A DNA stretch of 64,000 bases from the NCBI GenBank assembly GCA_018729555.1, contig JAHHQG010000032.1, positions 1 to 64,000 of the forward strand, given 5' to 3'. How positions within the stretch are numbered: position 1 is the first letter of the stretch; each line of letters opens with the position of its first letter. This DNA comes from Clostridiales bacterium. GTDB taxonomy: Bacteria; Bacillota; Sulfobacillia; RBS10-35. Below the pieces are notes generated by a model that saw only the letters and a list, made by a program, of their open reading frames with translations, was not told the DNA's origin and searched no databases. This document shows, in pieces, positions 24,456 through 32,573 of this stretch. The position numbers and the translations under genes are program-made.

Positions 24456-25466
24456 GTGGACATCTCCCCTTTTGTCAGCTGGCTTTCCCGCCCGTGGGGC
24501 GGAGCCAACCTTGGCGCATGGCTCCTTTTCCACGCCATCTTTCTTTCCCTGGTGGCCCTGGATCTCTTTCTTTTTGGCCGCCGCTTTTCGACAAGACCTC
24601 CCCGGGGAAGGGAAACCCTGGCCTTGGCTTCCCTCTTCATCCTGGCCGCCCTTCTCTACGGCGGATGGATCGCCCTCGCCTACGGGACCGAGCGAGGCCT
24701 TCTCTTTTTCACCGGTTACCTGGTGGAAGAAGCCCTCTCCCTCGACAACATCCTGGTGATGGTCCTCATCTTCGAGGGGCTGGCCATCCCTTTGGTCTTC
24801 CGCCACCGCCTCCTCTTCCTTGGGATCCTGGGGGCCATGATCCTGCGGGGTGCCATGATCTTCATAGGGGCTGCCCTTCTGGCGCGCTTTGAGTTTCTCC
24901 TCTTCGCCTTTGGCATCTTCTTGGTGGCCATGGGGATAAGCATGCTGATCCGGAGGGAAAGGCCCCGGGAACTCCAGGAAAACCGTCTCTTCCGGTGGCT
25001 TTCGGCCCGCCTCCCCCTGACCCCTCATCTGGACGGGCCAAGATTTTTTAGCGGCGGCAAAGCCACTCCCCTCTTCCTCGCCCTCCTCTGGATCCTTTTC
25101 GCCGACGCCATCTTCGCCCTCGACAGCATCCCCGCCATCTTCTCCATTACCACCGACCCTTTCCTGGTCTACACCTCCAATATGTGGGCGGTGGCCGGCC
25201 TACGGGCCCTCTATTTCGCCCTCGCCTCCCTCGTGGAGCGCTTCCGGCACCTCAAGACGGCTCTTGCGTGGCTCCTCCTCTTCATCGGGGGGAAGATCTT
25301 CTACCAGGAATGGGTAGCGCCCGTCTCGCCCCTTGGGTCCCTGGCCATCACCCTCGCCATCCTGGGGCTGGGCATCGTCGCTTCCCTCCGGCCCGGGGAA
25401 AGGCCATCCACCCAAGAAGAGACAGGGAAGGGCGGGGAAGGAACAGCGCACGAAGGCGGGGCGTAG
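24456..25466 (+). CDS. TerC-family integral membrane protein (YkoY/Alx type)
   Basis: A 336-residue protein with about eight to nine membrane helices. Diagnostic motifs are EEALSLDNILVMVLIF (about 90-105) and FADAIFALDSIPAIFSITTD (about 210-230), whose acidic residues are thought to bind metal. The family is linked to manganese export and metalation of exported enzymes. The GTG start at 24456 is preceded by AAAAGGAGGTCGACC. Expression is very likely raised by Mn2+ through the leader riboswitch. The hydrophilic C-terminal 20 residues are probably disordered. Confidence 0.92.
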   Translation: MDISPFVSWLSRPWGGANLGAWLLFHAIFLSLVALDLFLFGRRFSTRPPRGRETLALASLFILAALLYGGWIALAYGTERGLLFFTGYLVEEALSLDNILVMVLIFEGLAIPLVFRHRLLFLGILGAMILRGAMIFIGAALLARFEFLLFAFGIFLVAMGISMLIRRERPRELQENRLFRWLSARLPLTPHLDGPRFFSGGKATPLFLALLWILFADAIFALDSIPAIFSITTDPFLVYTSNMWAVAGLRALYFALASLVERFRHLKTALAWLLLFIGGKIFYQEWVAPVSPLGSLAITLAILGLGIVASLRPGERPSTQEETGKGGEGTAHEGGA

Positions 25467-25506
25467 GAGGGGAGGAGGGGATGAGGCGAAAAGGAAAGGG
25501 AAATGG

Positions 25507-25532
25507 GAAGGGCCGGCCATAGCCGGCCCTTC
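25507..25532 (+). terminator. Bidirectional terminator between terC and cydB
   Basis: An 11-bp perfect stem GAAGGGCCGGC (25507-25517) / GCCGGCCCTTC (25522-25532) with a 4-base loop sits between two convergent genes. Confidence 0.7.
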
Positions 25533-25573
25533 CCCTTCGCTTCCTACCCTTCACCCGCTTTTCGCGGAAGCCG

Positions 25574-26593
25574 TCAGCTGTACCCCTTGGCTTCCTCCGG
25601 CTTGATGGGTTTCCGGAAGAGGCCGTAGGCCCAGAGCTGATACCCCACCACGATGGGCACCATGACGACGGCCACCCCCAGCATGATGCTCTGGGTGAGG
25701 GGGCTGGACGCCGCCTCGTAAAGGGTGATGGTGGCCGAGGGATCCAGGCGGGAGATCAGCATCCGCGGGAACATCCCCACAAACCCCGTGCCCATCAGGA
25801 GAAAGAACCCCAGGGAGTGGCTGAAGAAGGCCCCCCAGGGGAGCTTACGCCCCTGGAAGTAGGGCACCAGGAGGAAACCCACCACCGCCAGAGCCGGGAT
25901 GAGGAACAAGACGGGATGCTCCAGGTAGTTTCCCAAAAGGGTCGTCCGATCCCCCGTGGCCGCCAGGAAGAGGCCTGCCACCACCAGGACTGCCGGCCAG
26001 AGGTAGCGGCTATAGGTGGATGCCTTTTCCCGAAGGGGCCCTTCCACCTTGGCACTGAGCCAAAGGAGCCCGCTCTGGACCATGACCGTCACAAAGAGGA
26101 GGCCCCCCAGGATCCCGTAGGCGTTCAAAAGGGAGGTGAAGGCCACGCCGTAGACTTCCTTCGAGAACTCCAAGCCCAGGAAGAGGTTGGCGAAGGCCAC
26201 CCCCAAAAGGAGGCTCACCAGAAGGCTTCCCGTGAAAAAGGCCCACTTCCAGAAGGTCTGCCAGGAGCCTCCCTCCAGCTTTTTCATGAACTCCAAGCCT
26301 GCCGCCCGGTAGAAGAGGGCGAAGAGGATGAGGTAGAGGGGGATGTAGAGCTTGGAGAACATCTGGGCGTACACCAGGGGGAAGGCCGCAAAGGTGGCGC
26401 CTCCTGCCGTGATGAGCCAGACCTCGTTGCCGTTCCAAAAAGGCCCGATGGCCTCCTGCATCTGGCGCTGCTCCTGATCCTTTTTCCCGAGGAAGGGGAA
26501 GACCATCCCCACCCCCAGGGTGTAGCCGTCCACCACGAAGTAGACCAGCCAGAGGAGCGCCCAGAGGAAGAACCAGGTTTCCGCCAGCCACAT
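25574..26593 (-). CDS. cydB: Cytochrome bd ubiquinol/menaquinol oxidase subunit II
   Basis: A 339-residue membrane protein with about eight helices. The N-terminus (ETWFFLWALLWLVYFVVDGY, then LGVGMVFPFLG) and the motif GPFWNGNEVWLITAGGATFA (about 50-70) are diagnostic of CydB. With CydA it forms the bd-type terminal oxidase, which reduces oxygen to water with quinol electrons at low oxygen. Its ATG lies 18 bp after the cydA stop. The length is normal. Confidence 0.95.
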   Translation of the reverse strand: MWLAETWFFLWALLWLVYFVVDGYTLGVGMVFPFLGKKDQEQRQMQEAIGPFWNGNEVWLITAGGATFAAFPLVYAQMFSKLYIPLYLILFALFYRAAGLEFMKKLEGGSWQTFWKWAFFTGSLLVSLLLGVAFANLFLGLEFSKEVYGVAFTSLLNAYGILGGLLFVTVMVQSGLLWLSAKVEGPLREKASTYSRYLWPAVLVVAGLFLAATGDRTTLLGNYLEHPVLFLIPALAVVGFLLVPYFQGRKLPWGAFFSHSLGFFLLMGTGFVGMFPRMLISRLDPSATITLYEAASSPLTQSIMLGVAVVMVPIVVGYQLWAYGLFRKPIKPEEAKGYS

Positions 26594-26611
26594 GACCCAT
26601 TCCTCCTTTCC

Positions 26612-27976
26612 TTACCGGTGGCCCATCAGCAGAGCCGCCGGGACCTTCTCCACCGTCGCAGGCGTATCTTCCATGCCTTCGTAACCCTTCCTGGCCGTCC
26701 GGGCGATGAGGATGATGTCGGCCACGATGAGGGTGCCGTAGAAGACCACCAGGCCGATAAGGGTGAAGAGGATCTGGCCCGGCGGGAGGGGGCTCACGGC
26801 GTCGGCCGTCCTCATGAGGCCGTAGACGATCCAGGGCTGCCGCCCCACTTCCGTCACCACCCACCCCAAGAGGGTGGCCACATAGGGAAGGGGGATGGCG
26901 TAGAGGAAGAACTTCAAGAGCCAGGGTTTATCCAGGAGCTTCTTCTTCCGCACCAGGTAGAAGGCGTACCAGGTGGCGCCCAGGAAGAGGAACCCCAGCC
27001 ATACCATGATCCGGAAGCTCCAGGTTACCATCCAAACCGGCGGCCGATCTTCAGGCGCGATGCTGTCCAGGCCGGGCACATAGCCCCTAAGGCTGTCGGT
27101 GTAGAGAAGGCTTCCCAGGTAGGGGATCCTCCCCCACTCGATGAGGTTTCCGGTGTTGTCCATCTTGGGCACCACAAAGAGGTAGTAGGGCTGATCGGGG
27201 CCCGACTGCCAGATGGAGTCCATGGCCGCCGCTTTGGCAGGCTGGTCCACCACCGCCGCCGTGGCGGAGATGTGGCCCGTGACGGGCTGCAGGGTGGCGG
27301 CGATGAGGGCCAGGATCAGGCCGAAGCGGAAGGAGGTGTTGAACACCTCATCCTTGGGCCGCCGCAGGAGATGGTAGGCGCTGACCCCCATGACGAAGAA
27401 GCCGCCCACCACATAGCTGGCCCCCAGGGTGTGGATGAGGATCCTCCAGGCGTAGGGGTTGAAGACAAGGGCCCAGAAGTCCTTCAAGATCACTTTGTCG
27501 GGGAGAAGCTCATACCCCACCGGGTGCTGCATGAACCCGTTGGCGGTGATGATCCAGAGGGAAGAAAGGGTGGTCCCAAGAGCCACCATCCACATGCTGA
27601 GGGTCCGCAGCTTCGGGAACCTGTGGCGCCCAAAGACCCAGATGCCGATGAAGGTGGACTCCAAGAAAAAGGCCACCATGGCTTCGATGGCCAGGGGTGC
27701 CCCGAAGATATCCCCCATGAAGTGGGAATAGACGGACCAGTTGGTCCCGATCTGAAACTCCATGGTGATCCCCGTGACGACCCCCAGGAGGAAGTTGATG
27801 AGGAAGATCTTCCCCCAGAATTCCGCCATCTTGTAGTAGAGCTCTTTCCCCGTCCTCCGATAGAGGGTCTCCATGATGGCCACCAGGATCACGAGACCCA
27901 GGGTCAGAGGCACGAAGAGAAAGTGGAAGGCGATGGTCACCGCAAATTGAATACGGCTCAAAAGAACAGGATCCAT
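26612..27976 (-). CDS. cydA: Cytochrome bd oxidase subunit I
   Basis: A 454-residue protein with nine helices. The heme b595 ligand His19 lies in FAVTIAFHFLFVPLTLGL, the heme b558 His in ILIHTLGASYVVGGFF, and the family signature GRQPW is at about 391. The periplasmic Q-loop between helices 6 and 7 is short, as in Bacillota. The ATG is at 27976. The gene is read with cydB. A long hairpin separates it from the cupredoxin gene upstream. Confidence 0.95.
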   Translation of the reverse strand: MDPVLLSRIQFAVTIAFHFLFVPLTLGLVILVAIMETLYRRTGKELYYKMAEFWGKIFLINFLLGVVTGITMEFQIGTNWSVYSHFMGDIFGAPLAIEAMVAFFLESTFIGIWVFGRHRFPKLRTLSMWMVALGTTLSSLWIITANGFMQHPVGYELLPDKVILKDFWALVFNPYAWRILIHTLGASYVVGGFFVMGVSAYHLLRRPKDEVFNTSFRFGLILALIAATLQPVTGHISATAAVVDQPAKAAAMDSIWQSGPDQPYYLFVVPKMDNTGNLIEWGRIPYLGSLLYTDSLRGYVPGLDSIAPEDRPPVWMVTWSFRIMVWLGFLFLGATWYAFYLVRKKKLLDKPWLLKFFLYAIPLPYVATLLGWVVTEVGRQPWIVYGLMRTADAVSPLPPGQILFTLIGLVVFYGTLIVADIILIARTARKGYEGMEDTPATVEKVPAALLMGHR

Positions 27977-28070
27977 GGATGTTCACTCCCTTCCCCTCCA
28001 CCGTAAGGGGGAAAGGGAGATTCCCTGTAGAGCGCTCCGGCCCTGCCCTTCGGGCCCTTTTCCTCTCACC

Positions 28071-28108
28071 AAAAGGGGAGGTGGCCCTTCCCCGAAGGGC
28101 CACCTCCC
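28071..28108 (-). terminator. Terminator between cupredoxin gene and cydA
   Basis: A perfect 15-bp stem GGGAGGTGGCCCTTC (28076-28090) / GAAGGGCCACCTCCC (28094-28108) followed on the minus strand by TTTT (28071-28074 as A's on +). It ends the cupredoxin transcript, so cydAB need their own promoter in 27980-28070. Confidence 0.8.
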
Positions 28109-28130
28109 GAAGGACCAAACGGCCCTACCC

Positions 28131-28517
28131 TTAGGGCGTGACGACGATCTCCCCCACCATGCCGCCCTGGGCGTGGCCCGGCACGGTGCACACATAGGGG
28201 TAGGTGCCGGGCTTATCGAAGGTGAAGGACCACTTCTGCCCCGGTTTCAAAAGGGGCGACTTGAAGTATCCGTCCAGGACCACCTGGCCGTTTTCCACCT
28301 TGCCGCTGGCGGCATCGTGCTCCATGGTGTCCTTGTTGACCCACGTCACCGTGGTGCCCACCTTGATGGTCACCGTCTTCGGCGTAAACTTCAGCCCCGG
28401 CCCCGCCTCGATGGTGACGCCATTCCCTTGAGCCGCCGGCTGCTTCGTCCCGCCGCATCCGGCCACCAACCCGGCCAGAAGGAGGGTCACCAGCAAAAGC
28501 CCCCACCAACGCTTCAT
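28131..28517 (-). CDS. Cupredoxin (plastocyanin-like) lipoprotein
   Basis: A 128-residue lipoprotein. The signal sequence ends in the lipobox LVAGC (Cys at about 21). The cupredoxin domain shows the type 1 copper ligands: His in TMEHDAAS, Cys in YPYVCTVPGH, the His of that motif, and Met in AQGGMVGEI. It would be anchored to the outer face of the membrane and shuttle electrons. Its place beside cydAB suggests a respiratory role, but no electron donor is encoded nearby. Normal length. Confidence 0.9.
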   Translation of the reverse strand: MKRWWGLLLVTLLLAGLVAGCGGTKQPAAQGNGVTIEAGPGLKFTPKTVTIKVGTTVTWVNKDTMEHDAASGKVENGQVVLDGYFKSPLLKPGQKWSFTFDKPGTYPYVCTVPGHAQGGMVGEIVVTP

Positions 28518-28587
28518 GGACTCATCTCCTTTCCCTCCGAGAGCTTAACTCGGATTTTTGCTGCCGCAAGGCCCAGCTGGCCCCTCT

Positions 28588-29790
28588 TTAGGGGCCATCC
28601 GGACCCTTATGGAAGGGGATCTCCACCACAAAGAGGCTCCCTTGCCCCTCCGCCCGGCCTTCCACCCAGACCCGTCCATCGTGGCGCTGCACGATATGCT
28701 TCACGATGGCCAGCCCCAGCCCCGTCCCTCCGGCCTGGCGGCTGCGTCCCCGATCTACCCGGTAAAACCGCTGGAAGATCTTCTCCCGATCTTCCGGTGG
28801 CACCCCGATGCCCGTATCCTCCACCTCCAGGCGGGCCCAGAGCTTTCCCCGCTCATCCTCCCGCACAAGGGTGCGGATCCACACCTTTCCCCCTTCAGGC
28901 GTATATTGGACCGCATTGGACAAAAGGTTACGCAGCACGTGGCCCAGCTGCACCGGGTCACCCCAACAGGGGGCTTCCTCCAGTTGGGTGGCGAGGGTCA
29001 GGCCCCTTTGGCGAAAGAGATCTTCGTAGAAGGGCCGTTCTTCTTCCACCAGCCGCGCCAGATCCAAAGGCTTCATGTGGAAGGGCTGCTCGAAGCTTTC
29101 CACCCGGGCCAAAAGGAGCATATCGTCGATGATGCGGGCCATGCGCTGGGTGTTCCAGAGGATCCGCTCCAGCGAACGGCGCTCCCCTTCCTCCTCGGCC
29201 TGGTCCAAAAGCCCTTCCGCATACCCCTGGATGGCCATGAGGGGGGTCCTCAGCTCATGGGAGGCGTTGGCCACAAACTCCCGGCGCATCCGCTCCACCG
29301 CCCGCCGCTCCCGGATGTCCTGCTGCACCACCAAAAAGCCGCCTTCCGGCAGGGGCAAGAAGCGGGTCTCCAGAATAGGACCTTCAGGAAGGGGCTGGAT
29401 GACTTCTTTCAACGCCCCTTCCCTCCGGCTGGCGGAAAGGGCGCTATTGAGGGCGCTGTAGGGGAAAAGCTCCACGTGGTGGGCCCCCAGCCGCCGCCAT
29501 TGAAGCTCTCCCCACCAGAGTCGGGCTTGCCGGTTCATGTAAAGGGGGCGGCCTTCGCCATCCAGCAGGAGGATGCCCTCCTCGAGGGCGTCGAGGGTGC
29601 CCTCCAGGCGGCGCAAAAGGTCCCCTTGGGCCTCCGCCTCCCTCTTTAAGGCCTGCCACCCTTGCGCGAGGGCGTCGGCCCCTTCTTCCGGGTCGGCCAA
29701 CTCCCGGCCCAAAAGCTGCCGGACGGTGAAAAACAGCACTTGCCAGCGATCTTCCTCCCGGCGCCGGCCCAGGTAAAAGGCCGCCACCAC
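28588..29790 (-). CDS. PhoR-like sensor histidine kinase
   Basis: A kinase of about 400 residues: a PAS-like domain (about 65-155; EEGILLLDGEGRPLYMNRQA), HisKA with the phospho-His in FVANASHELRTPL (about 175-190), and HATPase_c with NLLSNAVQYTPEGG, DTGIGVPPED and GGTGLGLAI. Downstream of the response regulator with the pair order of phoPR. The GTG at 29790 is the first standard start, yet codons upstream up to the regulator stop, in the same frame, encode more of a membrane helix (AITWVLVLLAVVAA), so the true start may be a rare codon. Only one membrane segment is visible, so there is no large extracellular sensor. Confidence 0.85.
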   Translation of the reverse strand: MVAAFYLGRRREEDRWQVLFFTVRQLLGRELADPEEGADALAQGWQALKREAEAQGDLLRRLEGTLDALEEGILLLDGEGRPLYMNRQARLWWGELQWRRLGAHHVELFPYSALNSALSASRREGALKEVIQPLPEGPILETRFLPLPEGGFLVVQQDIRERRAVERMRREFVANASHELRTPLMAIQGYAEGLLDQAEEEGERRSLERILWNTQRMARIIDDMLLLARVESFEQPFHMKPLDLARLVEEERPFYEDLFRQRGLTLATQLEEAPCWGDPVQLGHVLRNLLSNAVQYTPEGGKVWIRTLVREDERGKLWARLEVEDTGIGVPPEDREKIFQRFYRVDRGRSRQAGGTGLGLAIVKHIVQRHDGRVWVEGRAEGQGSLFVVEIPFHKGPDGP

Positions 29791-29829
29791 CGCCAGAAGG
29801 ACAAGGACCCAGGTGATGGCGCTAAACCC

Positions 29830-30504
29830 TCACACCCCCAGCCGGTACCCCGCTCCCCGGACCGTCTCGATGAGATCTTCCCGCCCCAAAGCCTCCAGCT
29901 TCGCCCGGATATGCCGGATGTGGACATCCACCGTCCGCTCATCGCCGTAAAAATCAGGGCCCCAGACCCTCTCCAAAAGTTCCCTTCGGGAAAGGGTCAC
30001 CCCCGGCCTTTCCGCCAAGGCCGCCAGAAGGCCAAACTGCATGGCCGTGAGATGGATCTCCTTTCCGTCCAGGTGGAGGACGTGGCGGGTGGCATCCAGG
30101 CGGAGCCCTGGCCGCGGCGACACGTCAGGCGAAGGGTCGGGAGCCAAGCGCCTTAACACCGCCCGCACCCTCGCCACCAGCTCCCGGGTGCGGAAGGGCT
30201 TGACGATGTAGTCATCGGCCCCGATCTCCAGCGCCGCCACCAGATCGGCTTCCTCCGAAATGGCCGTCAAGATGATGATGCCCACCTGATCGGAAAAGCG
30301 CCGGATGTAACGGGCAAAATCGAATCCGTGACCGTCGGGAAGGAGCAGGTCCACCACCGCCAGATCGGGGGCTTCCTTTGTGAAAAGGGCCTGGGCTTCC
30401 TGGAGGTTCTCGGCCGTCACCACCTGGTACCCGGCTTTCTCCAGAGCGCCCGCCACGATGTGGCGGATGTCGAGGTCATCTTCCAGGACGAGGATTTTCG
30501 CCAC
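29830..30504 (-). CDS. OmpR/PhoB-family response regulator
   Basis: A 224-residue regulator. The receiver has the acidic cluster EDD, the phospho-Asp in LAVVDLLLPDGHG, Thr in IIILTAIS and Lys in DDYIVKPF; the C-terminal winged helix carries RRELLERVWG and TVDVHIRHIRAKLE. GTG 30504 has GGTGGAGGAATACC upstream. The kinase follows in the same frame after the stop. The upstream region is short because an IS607-type element lies directly beyond it, with TTAA-rich words (GTTAAGTTAAG) that could be a PhoB-like site. Confidence 0.9.
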   Translation of the reverse strand: MAKILVLEDDLDIRHIVAGALEKAGYQVVTAENLQEAQALFTKEAPDLAVVDLLLPDGHGFDFARYIRRFSDQVGIIILTAISEEADLVAALEIGADDYIVKPFRTRELVARVRAVLRRLAPDPSPDVSPRPGLRLDATRHVLHLDGKEIHLTAMQFGLLAALAERPGVTLSRRELLERVWGPDFYGDERTVDVHIRHIRAKLEALGREDLIETVRGAGYRLGV

Positions 30505-30593
30505 CGGTATTCCTCCACCTCCAGCTTAACTTAACCTCCTTTCCGTTAAGATTCGACCTTTGTGAGAAAACCTTCACCTTCCCGTTCTGCAAC

Positions 30594-31952
30594 TCATAGA
30601 CAAATATCCCAGCGGGATACCGTCCCGGTTGCTTCCTGCTTCTGCGATAGGATGCTCGTAGACCGGTTTCCCGTTCCGCCGCAGAGCCCATCTCCACAGG
30701 CGTCACTTCCCGTGGAACTCACGGTAGGGCAGCCTAAGCTGGCTGCCAGAGCGAAGTTAAGGAGGTTTTTTGCCGCATTCTCGTCCCGGTCGTGATGCGC
30801 GCCGCATACGGGGCATGTCCAATCCCGGATAGAAAGCGGAAGCTCAGGAAGCACATGCCCGCAGACAGAGCACCTCTTCGACGTTGGCTCAAAGTGAGGT
30901 GCCTTTATGATCAGCGCGCCTCGAAGCTTGGCTTTCGCCTCAAGGAGCACCTGAAAGGCGCCCCAGCCAACGTCAGTGATATTCCGGGCGAGACGGTTGT
31001 TCTTAACCATACCGGCGATGTTTAGGGTTTCTATGCCGATGACCGGATGCGCTCGCACCAGGTGGGTCGTTAGCTGGTGGAGGAAGTCCAACCGGATGTT
31101 TCGAATCCGGCGGTGAAGCTTGGCGACGGCCCGGCGCGCCTTTTCGTAGTTCCGGGTGCGTTGTTGAAGTCTTCCTTGAGAGTCCCGCACGCCCCGGCGC
31201 GAAAGGCGCCGCTGGAGCCTTTGAAGACGGCGTAGCACCTTTTCAAGCGGCTTGGGCGCCTCGACTTTCTGAACTTTGCCCTCCTCATCCACGATGGTGG
31301 CGAAATGATTCAACCCAACATCCATACCTGCCGCTGGCCCCTTCACCGGGCAAGGATCGGGGATCTCTTCTTCTACCGTGAGGCTCACGAACCACCGGTC
31401 GGCCTCGCGGCTCACGGTGGCGTGAAGGATTTTCCCCTGCGGGATGTAGGTTTTTTCGCCGTTCTTCTTCCGGCGGATGGGTTTTTCCTTAATCCGCACG
31501 GCACCAATCCTGGGAAGAACGATGTGCCGCGCCTTTCCGGGGTGGCGCCGGTCTCCCCCATCTAGAAGAAGGCGAATCGTGCCCGAACTGTTGTCCAGCC
31601 GGAAGCTGTCCCGCCGATCGTGTTTGCGGCGGAACTTCGGGTAGCCGACTTTGCGGCCAGCCTCCCGCCCACGAAAGAAATCTTTGAATGCCCTTTCCAG
31701 ATCCCGAAGCGCTTCCTGCGGCGCCCACTTCGACACTTCATACAGCCATGGAAACTCCGTCTTTTTGAGGCGGTTCAGTTCCCGGTGGAGTTCATAGGCG
31801 CTGGTCGTGCGGCCTTCGTTTTCATAGATCTCCTTCCACCGCGCAAGACCCCAGTTATAAGCAAATCGGGCGGCTCCCGCGTGCTTGGCCAGGAGCACCC
31901 GCTGCTCTATGTTGGGATCGAGCTCGTACCGGTAGGCTCTATGGATCTTCAT
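30594..31952 (-). CDS. tnpB: TnpB RNA-guided endonuclease-type protein
   Basis: A 452-residue TnpB. The N-terminal part begins KIHRAYRYELDPNIEQR. The RuvC residues are all present: Asp in GMDVGLNHFATIVD (about 216), Glu in IGIETLNIAG (about 300), and Asp in HHDRDENAAKNLL (about 390); the zinc ribbon is CSVCGHVLP and CPVCGAHHD. These are the features of active TnpB, the ancestor of Cas12, which cleaves DNA with a guide RNA from the element end and favours element retention. The last 50 residues are Gly/Ser-rich and probably overlap the guide-RNA region. Confidence 0.92.
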   Translation of the reverse strand: MKIHRAYRYELDPNIEQRVLLAKHAGAARFAYNWGLARWKEIYENEGRTTSAYELHRELNRLKKTEFPWLYEVSKWAPQEALRDLERAFKDFFRGREAGRKVGYPKFRRKHDRRDSFRLDNSSGTIRLLLDGGDRRHPGKARHIVLPRIGAVRIKEKPIRRKKNGEKTYIPQGKILHATVSREADRWFVSLTVEEEIPDPCPVKGPAAGMDVGLNHFATIVDEEGKVQKVEAPKPLEKVLRRLQRLQRRLSRRGVRDSQGRLQQRTRNYEKARRAVAKLHRRIRNIRLDFLHQLTTHLVRAHPVIGIETLNIAGMVKNNRLARNITDVGWGAFQVLLEAKAKLRGALIIKAPHFEPTSKRCSVCGHVLPELPLSIRDWTCPVCGAHHDRDENAAKNLLNFALAASLGCPTVSSTGSDACGDGLCGGTGNRSTSILSQKQEATGTVSRWDICL

Positions 31953-32511
31953 GGTGCAGCGCCTCCAATGCCTTTTGGGCCCGGCGTCTCGCGGAAGGCT
32001 TGCCGTACAGGCGAGCGGCGAGGGAGGTGAGGACCTCGGTCATATCGCGCACCAAATCGTCGTCCACCTCTCTTTCTTCGACCACCAGAATGCGGCGTCC
32101 TTGCGCCCGAAGAGCAGCCTCGAGGAATTCAAAGCCGAAACGGGTTAGTCGTTCTCGACGTTCCACGACGATGGTTGTTACGTTGGGGTCGGAAAGCAGC
32201 TTCAAAAGTTCTTTCCGCTTGCCGTTTAGGCCGGATCCGATCTCCTTGACTGTCTTTGCGACTGAAAGGCCCTGCTCGTTGGCGAATTCGAGAAGCCGTA
32301 CCACCTGCCTTTCCAAATCGGCCTTCTGGTCAGAAGACGATACCCGGGCGTAGATGGCGGCGATCCCTTCCTTAGGTGCTTCGGGTTCATGGACGAGGAT
32401 GGTGCCTGACGGCGTGATTTCAAACGGCACGGGCATTTTACCTTCTTTAACCCAGCGCCACGCCGTTTTGTAGGTGATGCCGTGTTTTTTGGCCCATTGA
32501 CTGAGTTTCAT
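31939..32511 (-). CDS. tnpA: IS607-family serine recombinase (TnpA)
   Basis: A 190-residue transposase. An N-terminal MerR-like helix-turn-helix (KLSQWAKKHGITYKTAWRWV) precedes the serine-recombinase domain, whose nucleophile lies in IYARVSSSDQKADLERQ (about residue 55), followed by VVERRERLTRFGFEFLE. This inverted order (DNA-binding domain first) is characteristic of IS607. It inserts with little target specificity. ATG 32511; the stop overlaps the start of tnpB, so the two are coupled. Confidence 0.92.
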   Translation of the reverse strand: MKLSQWAKKHGITYKTAWRWVKEGKMPVPFEITPSGTILVHEPEAPKEGIAAIYARVSSSDQKADLERQVVRLLEFANEQGLSVAKTVKEIGSGLNGKRKELLKLLSDPNVTTIVVERRERLTRFGFEFLEAALRAQGRRILVVEEREVDDDLVRDMTEVLTSLAARLYGKPSARRRAQKALEALHHEDP

Positions 32512-32573
32512 GGGTACCCATTACCACAAAACACAACGATATGCAACGTTATTTTCAGCTGTTGGAAACCCTC

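Larger units (their letters stand above)
30560..32570 (-). mobile_element. IS607-type transposon with TnpA and TnpB
   Basis: The serine recombinase gene (31939-32511) and tnpB (30594-31952) overlap by 14 bp in the arrangement of IS607. Such elements lack terminal inverted repeats, so the ends are approximate. The left end is probably in the AT-rich 32515-32565 stretch (unlike its GC-rich surroundings), and the right end shortly after the tnpB stop, about 50-90 bp from the response regulator start. Both genes are complete. The TnpB guide RNA normally overlaps the 3' end of tnpB, here about 30560-30760. Confidence 0.8.

Noticed and set aside
28021-28130. Non-coding RNA gene between cydA and the cupredoxin gene
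   Set aside because: The strong hairpin is explained as a terminator for the cupredoxin gene because a T-run follows on the minus strand.
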